Positions 56,192-63,888 of a DNA stretch of 64,000 bases are shown here, piece after piece (the stretch's first letter is position 1; every line of letters starts with the position of its first letter). Both the position numbers and the translations under genes were made by a program. The notes below the pieces were generated by a model. The model made no database searches, had not been told where the DNA came from, and worked only from the letters and a program-made list of their open reading frames with translations. Origin of the DNA: a virus; IMG/VR virus record IMGVR_UViG_3300025437_000011, positions 1 through 64,000 of that record, one strand, 5' to 3'.

Positions 56192-57031
56192 ATGAAAATT
56201 ATAATTCCAATGGCCGGAACTGGGGATAGGTTTGTAAAAAAAGGATACAAAGAACCCAAGCCTCTTATTAAGGTAGCCGGAAAGAGAATTATCGAATATA
56301 TCTTAGATATGTTTTCCCCAACAGAAGATGAAATTATATTTATTTGCAACAACAAGCATATCGAGGAGACAAATATGGAAACTGAGCTTAAAAAGCTAGT
56401 ACCAAATTGTAAAATTGTTTCCATACCTCCACACAAAAAAGGCCCAGTTCACACCGTAAAATACGCTTTCAATCTTATTGAAGACGATGAGCATGTTATA
56501 GTATCATATTGCGACAATCCGTTAGTATGGGATAGGTCAGATTTTGAGTTAAGTGTAAGCAAACTTGCTCTAGACGGTTGCGTCCTAACACACACAGGAT
56601 TTCATCCACACACATTAAATAATACTAAAATGGCTTTTCTAAAAACCGAAAATGGTTTAATGACAGAAATAAAAGAAAAAGAATGTTATACAGATAATCC
56701 AATGAACGAGCATGCGTCTACTGGTATTTACTATTTTAATACCGGAGCAATTTTGAAAAAATATTTTCAAGAAATAATTGATTTGGATATTAACCATAAT
56801 GGAGAATACTATGTAACGTTAGTATATAACCTATTACAGCGCGATGGTCTAAGGGTTGGGTACTATGATACACCTCATGTTACGGTTTTTGGCACCCCAG
56901 AAGAAGTAGAAAATTTTGAGGCATGGAATAATATTATTACAGGCGGTCAAATAAAAAATGAAAAAGATTTAATAAATTGCTATAATTACTGGAAGAATTA
57001 TCGAAACTTTAATACTAAAAATATTCTATGA
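56192..57031 (+). CDS. sugar-phosphate nucleotidyltransferase
   Basis: 279 residues. GT-A-type nucleotidyltransferase: start KIIIPMAGTGDRF (G-x-G-x-R nucleotide loop), EPKPLIKVAGK, then YCDNPLVWDRSDF where the Asp binds Mg2+ and nucleotide, and a central NEHASTGIYYFNTG segment. It would activate a sugar or polyol phosphate with NTP to give an NDP-sugar. The gene overlaps the next by 4 nt (ATGA at 57028-57031). Exact nucleotide and sugar unknown. Confidence 0.82.
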   Translation: MKIIIPMAGTGDRFVKKGYKEPKPLIKVAGKRIIEYILDMFSPTEDEIIFICNNKHIEETNMETELKKLVPNCKIVSIPPHKKGPVHTVKYAFNLIEDDEHVIVSYCDNPLVWDRSDFELSVSKLALDGCVLTHTGFHPHTLNNTKMAFLKTENGLMTEIKEKECYTDNPMNEHASTGIYYFNTGAILKKYFQEIIDLDINHNGEYYVTLVYNLLQRDGLRVGYYDTPHVTVFGTPEEVENFEAWNNIITGGQIKNEKDLINCYNYWKNYRNFNTKNIL

Positions 57032-57471
57032 TAAAAATATCCCATCGTGGTAATATCAACAATATTGACCATACCAGAGAAAACAGTCCGTCATATATAG
57101 ACGAGGCAATTCGTATGGGGTATGATGTAGAAATAGATATAAGATTTATAAACGATCAATTATATCTTGGGCATGATATACCAGAGTATAAAATTGATAT
57201 TAACTTCCTAACAAAAAGGAAAGATAACTTATGGGTACATACTAAAGATTTTAAATCCTTAAGTAGATTAATTAGTTTGCCTTTAAGAATTTTCTTTCAC
57301 GAAAAAGAAGCACACACTATTATTCATAATACAAATTTAATATGGTCTCATAATCTTAATGAGTCAAATGAAAATTCTATTATACCCCTTCTAACAAGAC
57401 AGTCAATTTCAGAGTCTAGTAAATATATGCACGTATATGGAATATGCTCAGATTTTGTTGGTTTAATTTGA
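57028..57471 (+). CDS. glycerophosphodiester phosphodiesterase-like protein
   Basis: 147 residues, shorter than usual GDPD enzymes (about 240), so only part of the TIM barrel is present. Visible catalytic pieces: ISHRGNIN (H6, R7), ENSPSYIDEAIRMGYDVEIDIR (E-x-D metal/acid pair) and LGHD (second His). These are the N-terminal active-site motifs. The C-terminal half is unlike known GDPD, and the gene may be a reduced enzyme or a glycan-domain relative. Translationally coupled to the nucleotidyltransferase, so its substrate may be a glycerol- or polyol-phosphate intermediate. Confidence 0.65.
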   Translation: MIKISHRGNINNIDHTRENSPSYIDEAIRMGYDVEIDIRFINDQLYLGHDIPEYKIDINFLTKRKDNLWVHTKDFKSLSRLISLPLRIFFHEKEAHTIIHNTNLIWSHNLNESNENSIIPLLTRQSISESSKYMHVYGICSDFVGLI

Positions 57472-57488
57472 TAATATAAATATATAAT

Positions 57489-58265
57489 ATGGATGCGATA
57501 ATTCAGGGGCCAATATACGTAAATGACACTCCTAGTGTTATTTATAATTTATTAAATACGTCTTTTATTGATCGGGTAATCGTTTCTTGCTGGGAAAGTT
57601 GCCCAGATATATTTCCCCTTAATGACCGAGTGATAGTTATTAAAAATAAACCCAATGCTAATTCTGGGTATCAAAACAGAAACTTACAAATTCAATCTAC
57701 AAAAGCTGGTTTAGAAAAAGTAACTTCAGAATATTGTGCAAAATTTAGATCTGACCAGATAATTGCAATATCAAGTTTAGAAATGATGAATAGATTCTTT
57801 CATAAGTTTAAAGAATCTAATCTTAGATATACCAATGGTCTCAAACCGAAATCTAAAATTTTTGTTTGTGGAGATTTTTGGCCATTACCATTTCATCCAA
57901 GAGATCATGTTTATTGGTCGGACACAGAAAGCATGAAAGTTTTATTTAGTTTGCCGTATGATGAATCACCAAAATTTGATACGGAGCGCTTTAATGAGGC
58001 AACACGCGCAGAAACATATATTGGTAGTTACTATTATGCAAAATTTAATAGTGAGATCTATAAAATGATCGAACAGCAAGGTACTTACCTATGGGATAAC
58101 GCCCCCAAAAGAAACGAGGCATTAGAACTATCACTTTCGATGAAAGACGAAGTTTTTAAAGTATTCCCAAGAATTGAGATGACTTGGCCCAAATATAATA
58201 TCTACGGATATAAATATAATGAGCAATCAGTATGGGAAAGATGGCACGATGAAAAATGGGACTAA
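57489..58265 (+). CDS. WavE-like LPS glycosyltransferase
   Basis: 258 residues. MDAIIQGPIYV start, NANSGYQNRNLQIQSTKAGLEKV, CAKFRSDQIIAI and FWPLPFHPRDHVYWSD follow the pattern of WavE proteins of LPS-core gene clusters (QGPI, NRQIxSxxxGL, KxRxD). The Asp in FRSDQ would coordinate the donor metal. The AT-rich gap upstream holds -10-like TATAAA (57475-57480), 9 nt before the ATG. A second TATAAT abuts the ATG. Confidence 0.7.
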   Translation: MDAIIQGPIYVNDTPSVIYNLLNTSFIDRVIVSCWESCPDIFPLNDRVIVIKNKPNANSGYQNRNLQIQSTKAGLEKVTSEYCAKFRSDQIIAISSLEMMNRFFHKFKESNLRYTNGLKPKSKIFVCGDFWPLPFHPRDHVYWSDTESMKVLFSLPYDESPKFDTERFNEATRAETYIGSYYYAKFNSEIYKMIEQQGTYLWDNAPKRNEALELSLSMKDEVFKVFPRIEMTWPKYNIYGYKYNEQSVWERWHDEKWD

Positions 58266-58266
58266 T

Positions 58267-58332
58267 ATGAAGACAGTTTTTATTACTACATATTCTTCCA
58301 GAAGAAATTTTAAAGAAAAAAGTTTATTTTAG
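58267..58332 (+). other. short 21-codon frame, possible gene remnant or leader peptide
   Basis: ATG at 58267 followed by 20 more codons and TAG. The peptide MKTVFITTYSS looks like the beginning of a Rossmann enzyme but then runs out. It could be a decayed gene start or a leader peptide upstream of the methyltransferase gene. Weak evidence. Confidence 0.3.
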
Positions 58333-58334
58333 AT

Positions 58335-58363
58335 TTAAATTATTGTATACTGTAGTATATAAA
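58335..58363 (+). promoter_or_regulatory. candidate promoter before the C-methyltransferase gene
   Basis: TTAAAT (58335-58340), 17 nt, TATAAA (58358-58363), 8 nt before the ATG at 58371. The near-palindromic TATAC-TGTA-GTATA (58346-58359) overlaps the -10 and could be an operator. Confidence 0.45.
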
Positions 58364-58370
58364 CACGCTT

Positions 58371-59615
58371 ATGAATATCAAATATAGACAAACTTGCAGA
58401 ATTTGTGGGAACCCTAATTTAGCACCAGTAATAGACTTGGGGAACCAGTATTTTCAAGGGTCTTTTATTAAAGATGGCGTTACACCTCCTGCCACAAGAA
58501 AAACGCCCAACTTGATTGTTCGATGCGATACATCTAAATTCGAAGATGCGTGTGGTCTAATACAAACGCGTCATTCCGTCCCTGCTGATATATTATACAG
58601 CAACTATTGGTATCAGTCTGGTATCAGTAATACAATGAGAACTCATCTTAAAAATATTGTAGACGAATGCCTTAAAATTACCAATCTCTCCGAGGGTACT
58701 GTTCTAGATATAGCGTCAAATGACAACACTCTTTTAAGAAACTACCCCACAACTTTTAAAAAAGTTGGCGTTGACCCCTCTGATATTGCAGGAAAACAAA
58801 CTGATGAAGACATAAGAGTTATCAATACTGTTTTTCCTACGGAGAAACTTACAAATGAAAAGTTTGATATTGTAACTTCCATAGCATGTTATTATGACGT
58901 TGAAGATCCAAAGTTTTTTGCTGAACAGGTGAGAGATCATTTAAATAATGATGGTATCTGGGTTTTTGAAGTTGCCTATTGGCCGCTAATGTTATCTAAC
59001 CTATCTTATGATAGTATTGTTAATGAACATATTATTCACTATCACCTCGCCCCACTGGAGATCATGATGAATAAAATAGGACTAAAAATTTTTAATGCAA
59101 GGAAAACCACTACAAATGGTGGAAGCATAATGGTATATATTTGCAAGTCTGAAAATACGAAATATGATCTAAAGGAAAACAAGGAGCGCCTCTTGACATT
59201 AAGACTAGAAGAATTTAATTCGGCTCTGGATGAGGAAAGCACTTATGTACTTTTTAGAGAAAAAGTCGAACAACAAAAAAATGATTTGCAATCTTTAATT
59301 AAAAAGATCCAAGCCGAAGGTAAAACCGTGCACATCTATGGTGCATCAACAAAACTTAACACCATTTTAGGATATTGCGACCTTGGCCCAGAGTCAATAG
59401 AATATGCGGCAGAACGTAGTCCAGATAAATTTGGCGCAAAAACCATTAGCGGAATTAAACTTATTTCCGAAGAGGAGAGTCGCGCAATGAAACCAGATTA
59501 TTATTTAGTTGGCCCATATCATTTTAAAGAAGAAATTCTAGCAAGAGAACAAGATACCATAAATTCTGGCACAAAGTTTATTTTCCCACTACCCACTGTG
59601 ACAATAGTTGGATGA
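58371..59615 (+). CDS. sugar C-methyltransferase
   Basis: 414 residues, the full three-part architecture of NDP-sugar C-3 methyltransferases (TylC3/NovU type). N-terminal zinc domain with C9, C12, C52 and C61. Central SAM domain with LSEGTVLDIASNDNTLL, HLNNDGIWVFEVAYW, and MNKIGLKIFNARKTTTNGGS. C-terminal Methyltransf_14-like domain with VHIYGASTKLNTILGYCDL, YAAERSPDKFG and YLVGPYHF. It adds a methyl group to a keto-sugar nucleotide, making branched deoxysugars. It could use the keto product of the GDP-mannose dehydratase encoded 8 kb upstream. Confidence 0.85.
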   Translation: MNIKYRQTCRICGNPNLAPVIDLGNQYFQGSFIKDGVTPPATRKTPNLIVRCDTSKFEDACGLIQTRHSVPADILYSNYWYQSGISNTMRTHLKNIVDECLKITNLSEGTVLDIASNDNTLLRNYPTTFKKVGVDPSDIAGKQTDEDIRVINTVFPTEKLTNEKFDIVTSIACYYDVEDPKFFAEQVRDHLNNDGIWVFEVAYWPLMLSNLSYDSIVNEHIIHYHLAPLEIMMNKIGLKIFNARKTTTNGGSIMVYICKSENTKYDLKENKERLLTLRLEEFNSALDEESTYVLFREKVEQQKNDLQSLIKKIQAEGKTVHIYGASTKLNTILGYCDLGPESIEYAAERSPDKFGAKTISGIKLISEEESRAMKPDYYLVGPYHFKEEILAREQDTINSGTKFIFPLPTVTIVG

Positions 59616-59971
59616 TGAAAATAAATCTACCAGAAGGTTATATATTTGATATACTTTCAATTTACCAAATAAAATATTCTAAATCAGCGCAATCTGAAGG
59701 TAATCTTAATTTAAGAAATTTTAATAATTTATTAAATGAAATAAAATCTCAGATAGGAAATAATCAAACTGATATTATAATTAATAGCCAAGAATATGCC
59801 AATTTATTAAAAGCTAATTTAGAAACATTTGAATTAGTTGACGCAGTTAAAGTTAACCCATGCCTCGGAAAGGAAGTTGATGAATCTAACTATAATAGAT
59901 TTTTAGCAAAAAAAACCCTACAAGAAAAATATTTTAATTCAACATATTCAGAAACCAAAATAGGTTATTAG
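59612..59971 (+). CDS. small hypothetical protein, DUF6165-like
   Basis: 119 residues starting on the methyltransferase stop (ATGATGA). The N-terminus INLPEGYIFDILSIYQIKYSKS resembles a family of small proteins in sugar and LPS clusters that start with a Pro-Gly-Tyr/Phe-Asp-Leu-Ser-Ile-Leu stretch. C-terminal helices contain NRFLAKKTLQEKYF. The start could equally be the second ATG (59615). Function unknown; presence here suggests a glycan role. Confidence 0.5.
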   Translation: MMKINLPEGYIFDILSIYQIKYSKSAQSEGNLNLRNFNNLLNEIKSQIGNNQTDIIINSQEYANLLKANLETFELVDAVKVNPCLGKEVDESNYNRFLAKKTLQEKYFNSTYSETKIGY

Positions 59972-59973
59972 AA

Positions 59974-60387
59974 ATGAAGTTTAAAAATATATACGGCAGA
60001 GAGGTTAATAAAAATATTACTCCCTATATTGTTGATTGGCAAGAAGTTAGAGGAAGTAAAGCCCAGTTTAATGTTAAAAAATTTCTAGAACAGTTTTGGG
60101 TTGGTCATATTGTGTGTGAAGAATTTCCAGTGGCCGGGTCAAGAATGCGTTGCGACCTGATTAATTTTACAAAAAAAATTGCCGTGGAGACTCATGGGCA
60201 ACAGCATGATAAGTTCGTGCCATTCTTCCATAAAACTAGAACAAACTTTAAAAAGAGCTTTAAGCGTGATCTGGTTAAGTATAACTGGTTAGAATTAAAT
60301 GGTTTTAAGGTTATAGAGATTTTTGATAACGAAATCACCAATTTAAGCCAAGAATGGATAAAAGAAAAGTTTGATATTGAAATTTAA
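59974..60387 (+). CDS. Vsr-like PD-(D/E)xK endonuclease
   Basis: 137 residues, single nuclease domain. CEEFPVAGSRMRCDLINF holds the acidic D61, KIAVETHGQQH the E72 and H78, with E-x-H replacing E-x-K as in Vsr-related enzymes. FKRDLVKYNWLELNGFKVIEI, a helix-strand pair near the end, is strongly typical of this group. Mismatch repair or a Holliday/branch nuclease function is possible; a phage-encoded nicking enzyme is also consistent. It begins 2 nt after the previous stop and is followed by a promoter. Confidence 0.72.
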   Translation: MKFKNIYGREVNKNITPYIVDWQEVRGSKAQFNVKKFLEQFWVGHIVCEEFPVAGSRMRCDLINFTKKIAVETHGQQHDKFVPFFHKTRTNFKKSFKRDLVKYNWLELNGFKVIEIFDNEITNLSQEWIKEKFDIEI

Positions 60388-60405
60388 ATCAAACCGTGGT
60401 ATCAT
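60377..60405 (+). promoter_or_regulatory. sigma70-like promoter, leaderless start of the dNMP kinase gene
   Basis: TTGAAA (60377-60382), 17 nt, TATCAT (60400-60405), exactly 7 nt before the ATG at 60412. A textbook spacing with +1 on the start codon, and no ribosome-binding site. Confidence 0.68.
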
Positions 60406-60411
60406 TGTAGA

Positions 60412-61020
60412 ATGAATACCTTTTATATAGGAATAAGTGGAGTAGCCAGAGCGGGTAAAGATAGTTTTTCTGATATGTTATTGGACAGAATAAAGGCATC
60501 GGGCTTTAACGTCAAGCGACTATCTTTGGCAACCCCACTAAAGAATGACTGTAAGCACTTTATAAGTGAAAAGTTGGGACTTGATGTGTGGACAAACAAT
60601 ACTGAAGAAAAATCTATTTTTAGAGAGCTTTTGGTTTGGTATGGCAAGGTAAAGCGCCAGCAGACGCAGGGCAAATATTGGACTTCCCTATTAGAAAATG
60701 AAGTAGAGATTGCGCCACCAGAGGTTTGTATTATTTCCGATATTCGTTACCAACAATATGAAGAGGATGAAGTTCATTGGCTAAAGAATAAAATGAATGG
60801 CGTTTTAATTCATGTTGAGAGAACAGATATAGATGGAAAGGTAGTTCCTCCTGCCAATATGGATGAGACAATTAATGATTCAATCGTTAAAGAGCATGCA
60901 GACTATCGTGTTTCGTGGCCAACAGTTGGTGCCGAAGATCTTTATACTCTCGACATCTATGCAAAAAAGGCTTATGATTCTGTAATCCGAGAAAAACTAT
61001 ATGCAGCAAAAAATTCGTAG
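60412..61020 (+). CDS. deoxynucleoside monophosphate kinase
   Basis: 202 residues. P-loop GVARAGKD (10-17), then LSLATPLKNDC, WGR-like LLVWYGKVKRQQ, IISDIRYQQYEEDE (substrate-side acidic residues), and a C-terminal region with HVERTDIDGKVVPPANMDETIN, the pattern of T4 gp1-type dNMP kinases. It phosphorylates dNMPs, recycling host DNA or supporting synthesis. Overlaps the helicase gene by 20 nt. Members of the same metabolic set (ribonucleotide reductase, dCMP deaminase) are also in the window. Confidence 0.82.
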   Translation: MNTFYIGISGVARAGKDSFSDMLLDRIKASGFNVKRLSLATPLKNDCKHFISEKLGLDVWTNNTEEKSIFRELLVWYGKVKRQQTQGKYWTSLLENEVEIAPPEVCIISDIRYQQYEEDEVHWLKNKMNGVLIHVERTDIDGKVVPPANMDETINDSIVKEHADYRVSWPTVGAEDLYTLDIYAKKAYDSVIREKLYAAKNS

Positions 61021-62491
61021 TGTTAATGTAGAAAAGCATGTTCTGGCCGGGTTCATTAAGCACCCGCAGTCATATCATGATGTGGCTCACTTTATCAATG
61101 AGCAAGACTTTACGAATGGTCACAAGACTATTTTTGGTGTGATTAAAAATCAAATTATTCACAACCAGCCACTTGATCCAGTCATTCTTTCAGAGAAGAT
61201 TAAGAACTTGGGAATTAGCTTTAATAAGCCTGATTTCAATATTTTTGATTATATTGAGAGCCTGACCTTCCTAAAGATTAGTCAGAAGTCTCTGCTTGAA
61301 GCATGCAAGGAGTTAAAGACAGTTACTATTCGCAGGGAAATTTGTGAGACCTCTCAACAGATTCAAGAGGCAATGGCAAATGCTGGAGATCAGAGTCCAG
61401 ACAAGATTATTAGCTTGGCCGATAAGATGTACAATGATAAGATTAGTGCATATGATTTAGATGTTAAACCAGAAGATCTTTTTGCCAATATTGAACAGAT
61501 GATCGAAGAGAGGGCAAATGCCCCTGTTGATGAATTGGGATATATCACTCCATATAAGAATTTTAATCAGATGTATGGTGGATTGCGGCCGGGCGAGTTA
61601 TATGCTTGGGTTTCTAGACCAAAGCATGGTAAGTCAACAATTCTAAATGATATTGCAACCAAAGCAACAATCATTAATCCAAAGATGAGGGCACTTGTTT
61701 TAGATACTGAAATGCAAACGAATGTAATGAAGTTTCGTATTGCAAGCGCTATTACTGGAATTCCAATGTGGTATTTAGAGACTGGTAACTTTAAGAATAA
61801 TAAAGAATTACTTGCAAGATGGAACAGTAAAAAGACTGAGCTTTCCCTAATTCAAGGAAGGGTTAACCATATGCAAGTTGCTGGAAAACCAGTCGAAGAA
61901 ATTGAATCAATCATTCAGCGTTGGTATCTGAGCGAAGTCGGAAGAGGTAATCCCGCAATCGTGGTTTATGATTACATAAAGCTAACAGGAGAGGCTGGTA
62001 ATGGAAATAAACAGGAATATCAATTAATTGGAGATAAGGTTGATTCATTAAAGAACCTATCAGTTCGCTTGAATATTCCACTTCTTACAGCTTGTCAGTT
62101 AAATCGTAGCGCTGAGAATGGTACTGATGATAGTTCCGCAATCGCGCAGAGTGACCGTCTACAATGGTTTGCCGCTTATGTTGGAATCTTTAGAAGGAAG
62201 ACCCTTGAGGAACAGGCAGAAGATGGCGCACATTATGGAACCCATAAGATGATTGAATTAGCGGCACGTTACCAAGGTAAGCATGCTCATGGTCATAGCG
62301 ACCTTGTTAAAGTTCGGGAGGGTAATCAAGTTAAATATAAGAAAAACTTTATTTCTTTTGAGGTTAATAACTTTAACGTAACCGAGAAAGCAACCCTTCA
62401 AGATATTGTTGATTCTAAAAATGGAATTAAAGTTGACGTATTCGACAGAGACTATAAGGAAGAAGATGGGGAGGATGACAACCTACTATGA
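61001..62491 (+). CDS. dnaB: replicative DNA helicase
   Basis: 496 residues, DnaB family. N-terminal helical domain (about 1-130) with EKHVLAGFIKHPQSY, linker, then RecA-fold motor: PGELYAWVSRPKHGKSTI with Walker A (205-212), MRALVLDTEMQTNVMKFR, AIVVYDYIKLTGE for Walker B (D), RLNIPLLTACQLNRS for the arginine-finger region, RLQWFAAYVGIF. It unwinds the fork as a hexamer and loads with the primase. The start ATG overlaps the dNMP kinase end; its stop overlaps the primase start (ATGA). Confidence 0.9.
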   Translation: MQQKIRSVNVEKHVLAGFIKHPQSYHDVAHFINEQDFTNGHKTIFGVIKNQIIHNQPLDPVILSEKIKNLGISFNKPDFNIFDYIESLTFLKISQKSLLEACKELKTVTIRREICETSQQIQEAMANAGDQSPDKIISLADKMYNDKISAYDLDVKPEDLFANIEQMIEERANAPVDELGYITPYKNFNQMYGGLRPGELYAWVSRPKHGKSTILNDIATKATIINPKMRALVLDTEMQTNVMKFRIASAITGIPMWYLETGNFKNNKELLARWNSKKTELSLIQGRVNHMQVAGKPVEEIESIIQRWYLSEVGRGNPAIVVYDYIKLTGEAGNGNKQEYQLIGDKVDSLKNLSVRLNIPLLTACQLNRSAENGTDDSSAIAQSDRLQWFAAYVGIFRRKTLEEQAEDGAHYGTHKMIELAARYQGKHAHGHSDLVKVREGNQVKYKKNFISFEVNNFNVTEKATLQDIVDSKNGIKVDVFDRDYKEEDGEDDNLL

Positions 62492-63390
62492 ACTTAGTCG
62501 ATATATTGAGAAATGCTGGTTGCAAGCCAACTAATCATGGAACATATATAACCTGTGCCGGAAAGTATCGTGGCGGCGATGACCCAACCTCTGTTGCCGT
62601 ATATCCACAAACCGGAACTGTTCATGATTTTGTTACTAGTAAAACCATGTCTATTGAGGAATTTCTAAAGAAAACCTTAAATCTAAAATCTCAAGATCAA
62701 TTAAATAAAATACTATCTGGAACAAAAGAATATTATTCTTCCTGTTTTGCTGAACAGGATAATGATGATCCGTTTAATAAAACAACTAAATATTATTCAA
62801 GTGATGATATGCTTTCATTAGAGTGGGATCATTCTTACTGGAATGGTAGAAATATTTCCGATCAAACAGTAACCGCCTTTCAGGGCGGAGTTTGCAAGTC
62901 TGGAAAGATGGAGAATAGATATGTATTCCCAATTTTTAATTCAAGAAAAAAGATTGAAGGATTCTCTGGCAGAGATATTACTGGAAAGTCAAAAATTAAG
63001 TGGAAGCATATTGGCAAAAAAAGCGACTGGGCTTATCCTCTATATTTTAGTCATAAGTATGTAACAGAACATGATGAAATTATTTTAGTTGAGAGTATTG
63101 GAGATATGCTATCCTTATGGCAATGTGGGATTAGGAATATTGCAATAACATTCGGAACAGACATAGGTTCCGGATTATTAAAAGCAGTCTTGCGTTTAGA
63201 TCCAAAAAAGATTATTATTGCCACTAATAACGATGAGAACCAAGCTGGACAAAAAGCGGCGCAAAAGATCAAGTCAAAATTAATCGAGTTTTTTGATGAA
63301 TCTCAAATTCAAATCTATCATCCGATCAAAAATGATTTTGGTGAACAAACCGAAGAAGAAAACTTAGCATGGTTAGAAAATATTAAATAA
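62488..63390 (+). CDS. TOPRIM DNA primase
   Basis: 300 residues. N-terminal part (about 18-55: TYITCAGKYRGGDDPTSVAVYP, GTVHDFV) is a degenerate CHC2-type zinc region that lost most cysteines. TOPRIM: EIILVESIGDML (E202, D206) and KIIIATNNDENQAGQKAA, where the first Asp of the DxD pair is Asn (N247) and D249 remains. It makes RNA primers at the fork and works with the DnaB helicase encoded directly upstream. It is short for a DnaG protein but typical for phage primases. Confidence 0.82.
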   Translation: MNLVDILRNAGCKPTNHGTYITCAGKYRGGDDPTSVAVYPQTGTVHDFVTSKTMSIEEFLKKTLNLKSQDQLNKILSGTKEYYSSCFAEQDNDDPFNKTTKYYSSDDMLSLEWDHSYWNGRNISDQTVTAFQGGVCKSGKMENRYVFPIFNSRKKIEGFSGRDITGKSKIKWKHIGKKSDWAYPLYFSHKYVTEHDEIILVESIGDMLSLWQCGIRNIAITFGTDIGSGLLKAVLRLDPKKIIIATNNDENQAGQKAAQKIKSKLIEFFDESQIQIYHPIKNDFGEQTEEENLAWLENIK

Positions 63391-63391
63391 T

Positions 63392-63880
63392 ATGAGACTT
63401 TCATTTGATGAATATGGAGCGCTTTTAGCCCTTGTAATTAAAAGCAGGTCAGAAGACCCTCACACACAGGTCGGAGGAGTAGCTTTTAATAATGAGAAAA
63501 GAATTAAATCAACTGGATATAATGGATTAAAATCTGGAATGATAATGCCCGAATGGATGAGACTAGAACATAATCGTGCCGAGAAGGGCGATTTGATGAT
63601 TCATTGTGAAAGTAATTTGTGTTCAGGACTCACCAAAGGAGAATGCGATACTATATATTTAACTATTAGTCCATGCATAAAATGCTGTCAAAATATTGCG
63701 GCTTTAGATATTAAAAGAGTTATATATATCAAAGAATATACAAAATGTAATAAATATAAAGAGTTTCTATCCTTTCATGGTATAGGATATAGAGAACTCT
63801 CAGATCAAGAAAAACAAAATATTAAAAACTACTTAATAGATCATAATAATTTTCTTGAATTAGCCTTAAATAATGTGTAA
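63392..63880 (+). CDS. deoxycytidylate deaminase
   Basis: 162 residues, cytidine/deoxycytidylate deaminase fold. The zinc site is H71-C-E73 (HCESN, usually HAE) with Pro-Cys-x2-Cys (C95, C98 in SPCIKC). N-terminal EDPHTQVGGVAFN and TGYNGLKSG are family motifs that bind nucleotide. It converts dCMP to dUMP, feeding thymidylate synthesis. Starts 1 nt after the primase stop. Matches the nucleotide-pool function of nrdA/nrdB and dNMP kinase. Confidence 0.88.
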   Translation: MRLSFDEYGALLALVIKSRSEDPHTQVGGVAFNNEKRIKSTGYNGLKSGMIMPEWMRLEHNRAEKGDLMIHCESNLCSGLTKGECDTIYLTISPCIKCCQNIAALDIKRVIYIKEYTKCNKYKEFLSFHGIGYRELSDQEKQNIKNYLIDHNNFLELALNNV

Positions 63881-63882
63881 TA
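63855..63882 (+). promoter_or_regulatory. candidate promoter before the right-edge gene
   Basis: TTGAAT (63855-63860), 16 nt, GTAATA (63877-63882) inside GTGTAATAT, 7 nt before the ATG at 63889. It combines a -35-like box with the GTGTAA core. Confidence 0.45.
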
Positions 63883-63888
63883 TTGTAC

